A stretch of 64,000 nt of DNA from an uncultured Pelagibacteraceae bacterium (GTDB lineage: Bacteria; Pseudomonadota; Alphaproteobacteria; Pelagibacterales; Pelagibacteraceae), in contig CACOVP010000005.1 of the NCBI GenBank assembly GCA_902630665.1, positions 1 through 64,000 of the forward strand. Direction: 5' to 3'. Shown one piece after another: positions 8,907 through 17,246 of the stretch. The position numbers and the translations under genes are program-made. Under the pieces are notes generated by a model. That model made no database searches and was not told the DNA's origin. It saw nothing but the letters and a program-made list of their open reading frames with translations. Every line of letters starts with the position of its first letter. Positions within the stretch are counted from its first letter, which is position 1.

Positions 8907-10372
8907 TAAAATAAATTGTCTAAAACTTTTGCTGAAGAGAGAACCCCGGGCATTCCAGCACCTGGATGAGTACCAGCACCAACAAAGTATAAGTTTTTAT
9001 AGATTTCAGATTGGTTGTGAAATCTAAAATAAGCTGATTGAGAAAATTTTGGTTGAATTGAAAATCCAGATCCATAAAGAGTTGCTAGATCTATTTCGAA
9101 GTAGTCTGGTGTTAAATAAAAATCACTTACCACATTTTCTTTAATACCAGGTAGAACAGTTTTACTCATTTTTTCTAAAACTAAATCTTTAAACTTATTA
9201 CCTTCTGCGATCCAATCAACTTTAGATAAATTATTAGGGACGGGAACCAATACATAAAAAGCATCTTGGCCATCTGGTGCCATATTAGGATCTGTTGCAG
9301 AAGGTCGATGTAAATAATAGCTTATATCTTCTGAAAGTATTTTCTTTTCAAAGATTTTATCAAGATGTTTTTCATAATCTTTTCCAAAATAAATTGTATG
9401 ATGTGCAACATTGGTATATTTTTTTTTAGAGCCAAAATAATAAACAAATAATCCCATTGAATAATCCATTCTTCTCATTTTCTGTTTAAAGAAAAAATCA
9501 TAATCCTTCTTTGATTTAATCAAGTTGTTGTAAACATTTGGGGGATCGGAGTTACATATTACATAGTCGCTATTAATTATTTTTGAATTATTAATTTTAA
9601 CACCTTTAACCTTTTTATTTTCTGTAAGTATTTCTGTGACTTCTGCGTTTTTGATAATTTTGACATTTTCCTCAATCATAAGTTTTTCTAAAGCTTGAAC
9701 AACACTTCCTGTACCTCCCATTGAGTAATGAATTCCCCATTTCTTCTCTAAAAATAAAATCAATGTATATATTGAAGTAGTGCTAAAAGGATTACCGCCT
9801 ACCAAAAGTGGGTGCATACTAAATACTCTTCTTAATTTTTCATTAGAAATATAGTTAGAAACCAAACTATAAACTGACTTATAGCTTTTTAATTTTAATA
9901 AAGATGGAATTTGTTTCATCATAAAAACTAAATTATTAAAGGGTTTGTCAGATAAATCCGTAAACCCTTTGTCAAAGATTTTTTTAGTAAAATTTACTAA
10001 ATTTTTATATCCTTCATAATCATTAGGGTTAAACTTTTTTACTTGTTCCTCCATAGATTTATCATCACCATTATAGTCAAATGTATCCCCGTTACTGAAT
10101 ACAAATCTGTACCATAAATCTAAAGGGACTATTTCTACATAGTCAGAAATATTTTTATTAAATAATGAAAATAATTCCTCAAATAGGTATGGAGCAGTTA
10201 TTACTGTTGGACCACCGTCGTAAATAAAATGATCTTTTTTAAAAACTCTTGCTCGACCACCTAAATCTGGATGTTTTTCTAATAAAGTAACTTTATGACC
10301 TTTTGCTTTTAACCTAAGTGCAGCAGCCATCCCTCCAAAACCTGAACCAATAACAGTTGTTTTTTTTGCCAT
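8906..10372 (-). CDS. crtI: Phytoene desaturase
   Basis: FAD enzyme that desaturates phytoene, in bacteria normally in four steps to lycopene. The 488-residue length is standard. KTTVIGSGFGGMAAALRL is the N-terminal dinucleotide-binding fold, YDGGPTVITAP is a CrtI motif, and FVGAGTHPGAGMPGVLSSA is the C-terminal carotenoid desaturase signature. It is the first retinal-pathway gene. Its ATG lies 16 bases after the atpF stop, with only weak purines (TAGG) upstream and no hairpin in the gap. Co-transcription with the ATP synthase F0 genes is therefore plausible. Confidence 0.96.
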   Translation of the reverse strand: MAKKTTVIGSGFGGMAAALRLKAKGHKVTLLEKHPDLGGRARVFKKDHFIYDGGPTVITAPYLFEELFSLFNKNISDYVEIVPLDLWYRFVFSNGDTFDYNGDDKSMEEQVKKFNPNDYEGYKNLVNFTKKIFDKGFTDLSDKPFNNLVFMMKQIPSLLKLKSYKSVYSLVSNYISNEKLRRVFSMHPLLVGGNPFSTTSIYTLILFLEKKWGIHYSMGGTGSVVQALEKLMIEENVKIIKNAEVTEILTENKKVKGVKINNSKIINSDYVICNSDPPNVYNNLIKSKKDYDFFFKQKMRRMDYSMGLFVYYFGSKKKYTNVAHHTIYFGKDYEKHLDKIFEKKILSEDISYYLHRPSATDPNMAPDGQDAFYVLVPVPNNLSKVDWIAEGNKFKDLVLEKMSKTVLPGIKENVVSDFYLTPDYFEIDLATLYGSGFSIQPKFSQSAYFRFHNQSEIYKNLYFVGAGTHPGAGMPGVLSSAKVLDNLF

Positions 10373-10388
10373 ATGTTAATGGCCTATT

Positions 10389-10886
10389 CTAACTAGATTT
10401 CTTCTTAAGTGCTAATTTTGTTTCTTCGATACTAGAGCTGTAAATTTTATCTAATTTGCTTTTATCCAGTGAGTTTTTAATCAATTTTTCAACCGACTCT
10501 ATGGCTATTTTAACCGATGCATTTTTAATATCCTTTTCAGCTTGACTTTTAAGCTGTCTAATTCTTTCATCAGCATTTTTTTTTCTAGTTTCCATTAAAT
10601 TGTGAAACTCTTCATTTACCCTAATGACGTTTTTTTCTGCCTCTTCACTTGCCTTATTAATCATTAATTTAACCTCATCTTTTGAATTACTAATTTTTCT
10701 TTCTTGTTCGATTAACATATTTTTAGCATCATCTTTAAGTTTTTCTGCCTCGCTTATTTGGTTTTTAATATTTAAAATATTTCCTTCAAGAGTATCTTTT
10801 ACTTTTTGAGGTATTTTAAAATAAACTAGAATCCCCAAAAAAATAAAGAAAGAGATAGTCACCCAGAAAGTTGCATCTAATGTCAT
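10389..10886 (-). CDS. atpF: ATP synthase F0 subunit b
   Basis: Peripheral-stalk subunit of the F1F0 ATP synthase: one N-terminal membrane helix (TFWVTISFFIFLGILVYF) followed by a long charged coiled coil to residue 165. It overlaps the end of the preceding b' gene by four bases (ATGA type). Two b-type genes in a row is the usual alphaproteobacterial arrangement, giving a b/b' heterodimer. The F1 genes (delta, alpha, gamma, beta, epsilon) are not here, matching the split F0/F1 operons of this class. crtI follows after 16 bases. Confidence 0.93.
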   Translation of the reverse strand: MTLDATFWVTISFFIFLGILVYFKIPQKVKDTLEGNILNIKNQISEAEKLKDDAKNMLIEQERKISNSKDEVKLMINKASEEAEKNVIRVNEEFHNLMETRKKNADERIRQLKSQAEKDIKNASVKIAIESVEKLIKNSLDKSKLDKIYSSSIEETKLALKKKSS

Positions 10887-11458
10887 AGGTATTTTCCGAT
10901 ATTTTTTTTCGAAACTTCTTCAACTGTAGCTCTAATACTGCTTTCGTTTAATTTATCTCCAGAAATACTTTCAATTAGAGTTGAAGAAATGCTTTCCGAG
11001 ATCTTTTGTATTGATAAAATAGAATTTTTCTTAATTTCTAAAATTTCTTTTTGAGCCTTAGCTATTTCTTTTTCGATTTCTTTCTCCATTGAATTTTTTT
11101 TTGATTGAATATTTTTATCTAAAATTTTTTTTGACTCAAAGTGTATTTTTGTTACTTCTTTTTTAGCATTTTTAAGTATTGCTTCATATTCTTTTATTTT
11201 TTCCTCTGTTTGTTCTTTGAATTTATTTGCGTTCTCTAAGTCCTCTTTAATTTTGCTTTCTCTATTGTCCAAATTATTTTTGATTTTTGGCAGGTAAAAT
11301 TTTGATATCGAAATATAAAGTATTGTAAAAACCAAAATTAACCAAAATGCTTGAGACGCCCAATATGTTGGATCCAGCTGAGGCATACCAGCCTCAGCCG
11401 CATACAAATCAAAGTCTATAGCTTTTAGAGCTATAAAAAGAAATAAAAAACTTTTCAT
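10883..11458 (-). CDS. atpG: ATP synthase F0 subunit b'
   Basis: Second peripheral-stalk subunit (b'). The ORF track starts at a TTG at 11479, inside atpE. The ATG at 11458 gives MKSFLFLFIALKAIDF and a 191-residue protein that no longer overlaps atpE, so I take that start. An N-terminal hydrophobic stretch (possible signal or leader) is followed by PQLDPTYWASQAFWLILVF, which contains the true anchor helix and the PQxD..YW..Q pattern of alphaproteobacterial b' subunits. The rest is a charged coiled coil. The symbol is used here as in alphaproteobacteria, not for the gamma subunit. Confidence 0.88.
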   Translation of the reverse strand: MKSFLFLFIALKAIDFDLYAAEAGMPQLDPTYWASQAFWLILVFTILYISISKFYLPKIKNNLDNRESKIKEDLENANKFKEQTEEKIKEYEAILKNAKKEVTKIHFESKKILDKNIQSKKNSMEKEIEKEIAKAQKEILEIKKNSILSIQKISESISSTLIESISGDKLNESSIRATVEEVSKKNIGKYL

Positions 11459-11468
11459 ATTTAATTTA

Positions 11469-11696
11469 CTAAAATGCAAATAAAATAATTAAAGCCACTA
11501 CTAGCCCAAACAATCCCGTAGCTTCTGCAAGAGCAAACCCTAACAGCAAATTAGGGAATTGTTTTTGAGCCGCTGATGGATTTCTCATTGCACCTGATAA
11601 GTAGTTACCGAAAATAATTCCGATACCTACACCAGCTCCAGCTAATGCGATTGCAGCGAGACCTGCTCCAATCATTTTTGCCGCTTCTAACTCCAT
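11469..11696 (-). CDS. atpE: ATP synthase F0 subunit c
   Basis: Proteolipid that forms the proton-driven rotor ring. The 75-residue protein is two membrane helices joined by a polar loop (YLSGAMRNPSAAQK, with the conserved RNP). The proton-carrying carboxylate is the Glu of LLGFALAEATGLFGL. The first helix is rich in Gly and Ala (AGLAAIALAGAGVGIG), as needed for ring packing. A clear AAAGGAGG-like ribosome site lies just upstream of the ATG. It sits between atpB and the b' gene. Confidence 0.97.
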   Translation of the reverse strand: MELEAAKMIGAGLAAIALAGAGVGIGIIFGNYLSGAMRNPSAAQKQFPNLLLGFALAEATGLFGLVVALIILFAF

Positions 11697-11709
11697 TTTT
11701 CCTCCTTTA

Positions 11710-12444
11710 TTAATGGTGTAAATTTAATGCATCATTTAAATAGATGCAGGTTAATATTGCAAAAACATATGCTTGAAGAAATGCTACTAAAATTTCCAAA
11801 CCTGTTAATGCTACTGAAAAACTAAGTGGTAACCAACCACCTAATACTCCTAAACTTACGACAAATCCTCCAAAAACTTTTAGCATGGTATGACCCGCCA
11901 TCATATTCGCAAATAAACGCACTGATAAACTTACTGGTCTACTTAAGTAAGAAATTATTTCAATAATTGTTATTAAAGGTAAAAGCACGACTGGTACTCC
12001 GCTGGGGACAAAAATACTTAAATATTTAAAACCATGTTTTATAAAACCAATTACAGTAACCGCCACAAAAATAAATAAAGCCATAATTAAAGTTACTATT
12101 ATATGACTTGTAACTGTAAAAGAGTAAGGCAACATCCCTACCATGTTGCAAAAAAGAACAAACATAAATAAGCTAAATATAAAAGGAAAATAAGGTTTTG
12201 CTTTCGAGCCAGCGGTGTCACTAATCATCTTTGCAACAAAAGCATAAAACATTTCAGCGATAAGCTGCAATTTGCTAGGAATTATACTTTTATTCTTTGA
12301 ACCTAAATATAAAAATAAAATAATTATTGAGGCGCTAATCACCATAAACATACTTGCATTAGTAAAAGATAAATCAATACCAGCAATTTTTATTTCAGGT
12401 CCAATTTTGTGGACTGTAAACTGTTGCATTGGATTACTTGCCAT
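11710..12444 (-). CDS. atpB: ATP synthase F0 subunit a
   Basis: Membrane stator subunit holding the two proton half-channels. The 244-residue protein has about six hydrophobic helices. The essential arginine is in SRPVSLSVRLFANMMAGH, the strongest subunit a motif. FLQAYVFAILTCIYLNDAL ends the protein as usual. It lies 9 bases after atpI/atpZ and 13 before atpE in the standard F0 order. Confidence 0.97.
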   Translation of the reverse strand: MASNPMQQFTVHKIGPEIKIAGIDLSFTNASMFMVISASIIILFLYLGSKNKSIIPSKLQLIAEMFYAFVAKMISDTAGSKAKPYFPFIFSLFMFVLFCNMVGMLPYSFTVTSHIIVTLIMALFIFVAVTVIGFIKHGFKYLSIFVPSGVPVVLLPLITIIEIISYLSRPVSLSVRLFANMMAGHTMLKVFGGFVVSLGVLGGWLPLSFSVALTGLEILVAFLQAYVFAILTCIYLNDALNLHH

Positions 12445-12453
12445 ATAAACTTT

Positions 12454-12738
12454 CTAGTCTTCTTTCTGCATTTTTTTAGCTGCTCTTATTACGTTTAACA
12501 TGCCAGCAGCTGCGCCCAAAAAAAAGAAAATTATTATTAACCAAGGTTTAGTATCAAACCAATTATCTAAAATAAACCCAATTATTGTCCCAACTGCGAC
12601 TGCAGCCACAAGCTCTGTTCCAAGCTTAAAAGCGTTTCCCATAAACGAGCCCCTTTTTTCATTATCATTTAAAAGCTGGTTTTTTATTTTAGATTTTGCA
12701 ATTTTTAGGCGAGTTTTAAAATCATCTGGATCTGTCAT
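12454..12738 (-). CDS. AtpZ/AtpI-like F0F1 ATP synthase assembly protein
   Basis: Small membrane protein of 94 residues at the head of the F0 genes. A basic, soluble N-terminus is followed by two hydrophobic helices (LVAAVAVGTIIGFILDNWF and PWLIIIFFFLGAAAGMLNV) and a short charged tail. The GxxxGxxxD helix-loop pattern matches the AtpZ/AtpI accessory family, linked to assembly of the c-ring or to magnesium uptake. It starts 5 bases after smc and ends 9 before atpB, so it belongs to the same transcription unit. Confidence 0.87.
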   Translation of the reverse strand: MTDPDDFKTRLKIAKSKIKNQLLNDNEKRGSFMGNAFKLGTELVAAVAVGTIIGFILDNWFDTKPWLIIIFFFLGAAAGMLNVIRAAKKMQKED

Positions 12739-12743
12739 TTTAT

Positions 12744-15188
12744 CTATGCAACTAATTCCTCGGCTCTTTGCAAGTCAACAGATACTAGTTGGCTTACCCC
12801 TTGCTCAGCCATTGTGACACCATAAAGTCTATCCATTCTGGACATAGTTAAAGCATGGTGAGTAATGATAATAAATTTTGTGTTAGTAATTTTTGTTAAA
12901 TCATCCAGTAATCCACAAAATCTTGTAACATTCGCATCATCCAAAGGAGCATCTACTTCGTCTAACACACAAATAGGGGAAGGGTTCACTAAAAAAACAG
13001 CAAAAATGAGAGATAAAGCCGTCAAGGCTTGTTCACCCCCGGATAGAAGAGTAATCGATTGAAGTCTTTTTCCTGGAGGAGAAACAAACATTTCTAAACC
13101 TGCCTCTAAAGGATCATCTGAGTCAACCAACTCTATTTTTGCTGTTCCACCATTAAATAATTTTGTGTAAACCTCATTAAATTTTCTATTAACTTTTGTG
13201 TAAGCATCAAGCAATCTTTCCCTACCTTTTTGATTTAATTCATCAATACTTGTCTTTAATTTTACAATCGCTGTATACAAGTCAGCTCTATCATCCTCCA
13301 TTTTTTTGATTTCAGTCTCATATTTTTTGGTTTCTTCATCAGCTCTTAAATTAACTGAGCCAAGAGAGTCTCTAATCTTCTTAGTTTGTTCAATTTTTTC
13401 AGACTGTTCTTCCATTGAGGGAAAATTTTCAAATTCTACATCACTTAAATCTGATTGTGGTAAAATTGAGCTTTCATTTTCTATATTAAGTTCACTCTTG
13501 ACTGAATAAAGCAAATCTTTTTTCCTATTTTCTATACCTTCAATAGTAGCCTCATTACGAGCTTTATTTTCTTTCAGACTAGTAAGTTTTAGTTGAATTT
13601 CTCTAAGATTTTCATTGATAGAACCAAATTTTTTTTCTGCTTCAAGTAGTTCGCTTTCTATTTCCTCGTTTCTTTTTTTTATATTTTCCAAGTTTTGTAA
13701 ATTCTGACCCTTAGAAGTCGCTATTCTTTCGGGATTTTTTTGATTTTCTGCAATTTCTAATTTTATTCGGCTTATTCTATCATTTAATTCAAACACCATC
13801 TTTTCTGAATTAGTTTTTAGATTTCTCCAGTTTTCTAATTCAACATCAATATTTTTAATTCTTTCTTTTCTTTTAATCGACTCGCTCTCGATAGATTTAT
13901 TTTTTCCGTATTTTTCTGCATATTCCTCTTGAGAAAGTGTAATTTTTTTTACTAATTTTTTTAATTCTTTAAAAGTTTCTTTAGAAAGTTTTTTATTATT
14001 ATCAATATCATCTTCAATTTGATCAAGCATATTATCTAACTGGCTTTGAAAATTATTCAATTCATTTTTTGAAATTTGCAGTTCTCTAGAAGAATTTGTT
14101 TCTACATCTAATAATCTTGTTTCTGTATTAAGAAGATCTTCCTTTTCTTTTAAGATTCTTTTTTCGTTTAATTCAGCGTCTAGTGAAATACTTTTTTCAC
14201 GTTCAAGATCTGACTCAACAATTTTGACAGATTTTTCAAGCTTTTCTTGTAAAGATTTGATTCTTGCTTCTTCTTCAACAAGGCTTGTCATATCCAAATT
14301 TAATTTTTGTAATGTAGCGGCACTTTCCATCTTTTTATCTCGCAGAGGTGCCAACTTTCTATTTTCTTCCTCTAAAAGAGTATTATTATGGTTATAATCA
14401 ATATTTATCGCGCTAATCTCATCCTCAAGTTCACTTAACTTTTCTTGAATCTTTTTTTTATCTTTTTCGATATCTTTAATCTTCAAAAAGTACAAACCAG
14501 CCTCAATTTTTTTTATTTGACCAGAAATTTCTTTGTATCTAGTAGCTTCCTCAGCTTGTTTTTTTAAGTTATCAAGCTGCTTTTGTTGTTGTTTTCTCAA
14601 CTCATCAGCTCTTTTCAAATTATTTTCAGCCGCGTTTAATCTTGTTTCAGCTTCATGTCTTCTGGAGTGAATACCAGAAATACCCGCTGCTTCTTCAAGA
14701 ATAGATTTTCTTTCAATTGGTTTAGAGGTGACTAATTGCCCAATTCTTCCTTGGCTAATTAAAGATGGAGAATGAGCTCCCGTAGAAAGATCAGCAAAGA
14801 AAGTTTGAACGTCTCTAGCTCTCACCTCTTTATCATTAATGAAATATTTTGAACCTTTATCTTTTTCAATTTTCCTTCTTATGGATATTTCCTCAAATTC
14901 TTTATATTGCACTGGTCCAGTTTTTTCACCATTATCAAGCAATAAGGAAACCTCAGAAATATTTTTAGAAGGTCTATTAGATGTTCCTGAAAAAATTACA
15001 TCTTCCATGCCTGAGCCTCTCATGCTTTTCGCAGAATTTTCTCCCATACACCATCTTAGTGCTTCAACAATATTAGACTTTCCACAACCATTTGGTCCAA
15101 CAATTCCTGTCAGACCCTTTTCTATGAGCACAGTTGTTTTTTCAGAAAAAGATTTAAAACCTGTCATCTCTAAATTTTTAAATTTCAT
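12744..15188 (-). CDS. smc: Chromosome segregation SMC-family ATPase, short form without visible hinge
   Basis: ATPase that organises and helps segregate the chromosome. The N-terminal head has MKFKNLEMTGFKSF and Walker A GPNGCGKSN; the C-terminal head has the ABC signature LLSGGEQALTAL, Walker B PICVLDEVDAPLDD and a TTHH-like switch (IIITHHALTMSR). Bacterial SMC is normally about 1,150-1,200 residues; this one is 814. Between the heads I see continuous coiled coil (about residues 165-690) with no glycine-rich globular hinge, so the arms seem shortened and the dimerisation hinge lost. The frame is unbroken, so this is not a frameshift product. scpA and scpB are not in the window. RecN- or MukB-like identity is less likely given the SMC-type signature. 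Confidence 0.9.
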   Translation of the reverse strand: MKFKNLEMTGFKSFSEKTTVLIEKGLTGIVGPNGCGKSNIVEALRWCMGENSAKSMRGSGMEDVIFSGTSNRPSKNISEVSLLLDNGEKTGPVQYKEFEEISIRRKIEKDKGSKYFINDKEVRARDVQTFFADLSTGAHSPSLISQGRIGQLVTSKPIERKSILEEAAGISGIHSRRHEAETRLNAAENNLKRADELRKQQQKQLDNLKKQAEEATRYKEISGQIKKIEAGLYFLKIKDIEKDKKKIQEKLSELEDEISAINIDYNHNNTLLEEENRKLAPLRDKKMESAATLQKLNLDMTSLVEEEARIKSLQEKLEKSVKIVESDLEREKSISLDAELNEKRILKEKEDLLNTETRLLDVETNSSRELQISKNELNNFQSQLDNMLDQIEDDIDNNKKLSKETFKELKKLVKKITLSQEEYAEKYGKNKSIESESIKRKERIKNIDVELENWRNLKTNSEKMVFELNDRISRIKLEIAENQKNPERIATSKGQNLQNLENIKKRNEEIESELLEAEKKFGSINENLREIQLKLTSLKENKARNEATIEGIENRKKDLLYSVKSELNIENESSILPQSDLSDVEFENFPSMEEQSEKIEQTKKIRDSLGSVNLRADEETKKYETEIKKMEDDRADLYTAIVKLKTSIDELNQKGRERLLDAYTKVNRKFNEVYTKLFNGGTAKIELVDSDDPLEAGLEMFVSPPGKRLQSITLLSGGEQALTALSLIFAVFLVNPSPICVLDEVDAPLDDANVTRFCGLLDDLTKITNTKFIIITHHALTMSRMDRLYGVTMAEQGVSQLVSVDLQRAEELVA

Positions 15189-15781
15189 TAAAGTTTTTTC
15201 TCCAATTCCCTTTTAAATTCTTTGTAATCTGATTTTCCAGAATATTTTTTTTCATTAATGAATATTGTTGGCGTAGCTTCAATTTTATATTTTTTCTGTG
15301 CTTCAATTCTCAAACTTAATATTTGGTCTTGTATTTCTTCATTTTTCAAACAAGTATCTATTTTTTTATTATCATAATTAAGTTCAGCCGTAATTTTTTT
15401 GATCGACTCATTAACTTTAATGATATCAGAACCAACAGCCCAGTTTCTCTGATTTTCATAGATTTTGCCTAAAAGTTTAAAGTTTTTATTGTTGTCAACA
15501 CTACATCTTAAAATTATTTCTGCATTTAAGGCAGCTAAGTCTAATGGAAAAGGATGGTGTTCAAACCTTACTAAACCTTTGTCAATGTATTCTTGTTTTA
15601 ATTTATAAAAAATTTTTGAGTGGAAATTAGCACAAGCTGGGCAAGTTAAAGATGAAAAAACTTTTACTGTTATCTTAGAGTCTTGATTTCCCAAACCTAT
15701 AATTTGACTTTTGACCTCTATAGAAAATAAAACCAAAAAAATAGGAAATATTTTGTAAATAAAATTATTTAACTTTTTCAT
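15188..15781 (-). CDS. DsbA-family thiol-disulfide oxidoreductase
   Basis: Exported thioredoxin-fold protein of 197 residues. An N-terminal hydrophobic signal segment (IFPIFLVLFSIEV) leads to the active site FSSLTCPACANFHSKIF, a CPAC redox pair, and the cis-proline loop IEATPTIFINEKKYSG is present. It probably forms or shuffles disulfides in periplasmic proteins. It overlaps dciA by 17 bases and ends on the smc start. The order mutY / DUF721 / DsbA-like / smc is common in alphaproteobacteria, which supports the call. Confidence 0.88.
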   Translation of the reverse strand: MKKLNNFIYKIFPIFLVLFSIEVKSQIIGLGNQDSKITVKVFSSLTCPACANFHSKIFYKLKQEYIDKGLVRFEHHPFPLDLAALNAEIILRCSVDNNKNFKLLGKIYENQRNWAVGSDIIKVNESIKKITAELNYDNKKIDTCLKNEEIQDQILSLRIEAQKKYKIEATPTIFINEKKYSGKSDYKEFKRELEKKL

Positions 15782-16250
15782 TGTATGCTTTTAAAAAATT
15801 ATTAAGTGAAATTTTTAATTGGTTATCATTAATTTTTTGCATTTTTTTTTCAATCTTATCTAAATCTTTAAATACTCTTAATATCTTTTTTTGCTTATTT
15901 ATTTTAGCTTGTACGATTTTAAGCTTCACGCTAGTAATGCAATCATATCCAAAAAAACTATTGATTTTATCCATTATCTTATTCTTTTCGTACTCAATTT
16001 CTATTTCTTTTCCATGAACAACATTTAATATTAAAGTTCCGTCTTTCATATCTTTTCCCATTTTTATCTTAATAGGATAGCAGTAGTCTGAAATATTTTT
16101 AGCAACTATTTTTGTCCAGTTATCAACTATATTAGAATAATTATAGCCACCTTTTCTCAAATATTTCCTTAAAGTTTTTGGAATCGAAGTTGAAAAGGGT
16201 CGAAGACCTTGTATGTACGTCTGCGTTTTATTATTATTTTTGTTATGCAT
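15765..16250 (-). CDS. DUF721/DciA-family protein
   Basis: Protein of 161 residues whose centre matches the DUF721 (DciA) domain: an N-terminal basic part (IPKTLRKYLRKGGYNYSNIVDNWTKIVAKNI) followed by a KH-like part with DGTLILNVVHGKEIEIEYEK. In other bacteria DciA loads the replicative helicase where DnaC/DnaI are absent; that role here is inference from family. Its ATG at 16250 reads out of the palindrome ATGCAT, whose other strand is the proposed mutY start, so the two genes overlap head to head by six bases. It opens the long minus-strand run that ends at rnhA. Confidence 0.82.
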   Translation of the reverse strand: MHNKNNNKTQTYIQGLRPFSTSIPKTLRKYLRKGGYNYSNIVDNWTKIVAKNISDYCYPIKIKMGKDMKDGTLILNVVHGKEIEIEYEKNKIMDKINSFFGYDCITSVKLKIVQAKINKQKKILRVFKDLDKIEKKMQKINDNQLKISLNNFLKAYNEKVK

Positions 16251-17246
16251 ATAAATTCGACACTATCAAAAAAAATTTTAGCTTGGTATGATAATAACAA
16301 AAGAACTTTACCTTGGCGTGTTGGCAAAAAGTCACCTAAAAATCTGTATTATAGGCTTTTAAGTGAATTTATGTTGCAACAAACTCAAGTAAAAACAGTA
16401 GTTCCATTTTTTAACAAATTCACTAAAAAATTTAAAACATTAAATGATTTGTCTAAAAGCAATGAAAAAGAAATTTTAAAAATGTGGGAAGGCCTGGGTT
16501 ATTATAGAAGAGCAAGAAATCTTTTAGCAAGTTCTAAAATTTTAATTCAAAATTACAATTCTATATTACCAAGATCAATAATTGAAATAAAAAAACTTCC
16601 AGGAGTAGGTGACTATACTGCGAACGCATTATTAGGATTAGTTTATAATGAACCAAGAATAGCATTAGACGGAAATGTAAAAAGAGTATTCTCGAGAAAT
16701 TTAAACATTGAAGAAAATAAAATAAATTTTGATAAATTTATTAAAAAAAATAAAAAAAAACTTTTTGTCACTAGACGAAACGATGATTTTGTTGAGGCTT
16801 TGATGGAATTTGGAGCATTAATATGTAAACCAAAAGACCCAAATTGTCTTACGTGTTGTTTGAAAAAAACTTGTAAGTATTTTAAGTCTAGTAAAAAAAT
16901 TAAAAATATTAGAAATAAAATGATTAAAAATAAAAACTATGATATTTTTTGTTACATAAACAAAAAAAAACAAATAGCATTAACTAAAAGCAATCAAATA
17001 AGTTTTTTAAAGAATTTCAATTTACCAGAAATTAAAGAAACCAAAAGATCTTTTAAAAATCCAAACTGGACATTTCTTAAAAAATATAAAAATTCAATTT
17101 CAAATTTAAAATTAAATATAAATTTATATTATAAATTTTCAGATAAAATTCCGAGGGCGTACAGTTGGTATTCCTTAAAAAATAATAGGGAATTTGTTCC
17201 AAGTTTTACAAAAAAAATATTTAGACAAGTATCAACTTTATTTTAA
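16245..17246 (+). CDS. mutY: A/G-specific adenine glycosylase
   Basis: Base-excision repair enzyme that removes adenine mispaired with 8-oxoguanine. The track start at 16209 lies far inside the opposite gene; ATG 16245 gives MHINSTLSKKILAWYDNNKR followed by TLPWR, the normal MutY start and about 333 residues. The recognition motif EFMLQQTQVKTVVPFF, the helix-hairpin-helix LPGVGDYTANALL and catalytic Asp in IALDGNVKRV are present. Four [4Fe-4S] cysteines follow as C-X6-C-X2-C-X5-C (CKPKDPNCLTCCLKKTCKYF). The C-terminal NUDIX-like part is short and diverged. It ends on the next start as TAATG. Confidence 0.95.
   Translation: MHINSTLSKKILAWYDNNKRTLPWRVGKKSPKNLYYRLLSEFMLQQTQVKTVVPFFNKFTKKFKTLNDLSKSNEKEILKMWEGLGYYRRARNLLASSKILIQNYNSILPRSIIEIKKLPGVGDYTANALLGLVYNEPRIALDGNVKRVFSRNLNIEENKINFDKFIKKNKKKLFVTRRNDDFVEALMEFGALICKPKDPNCLTCCLKKTCKYFKSSKKIKNIRNKMIKNKNYDIFCYINKKKQIALTKSNQISFLKNFNLPEIKETKRSFKNPNWTFLKKYKNSISNLKLNINLYYKFSDKIPRAYSWYSLKNNREFVPSFTKKIFRQVSTLF

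Noticed and set aside
12500-12817. 105-residue plus-strand ORF over atpI and smc end
   Set aside because: Lies wholly antisense to two well-supported genes and shows no recognisable motif.
12744-15188. smc as a pseudogene or frameshifted gene because of its short length
   Set aside because: The frame is continuous and both ATPase heads with Walker A, signature and Walker B motifs are intact, so a truncated or broken gene does not fit.
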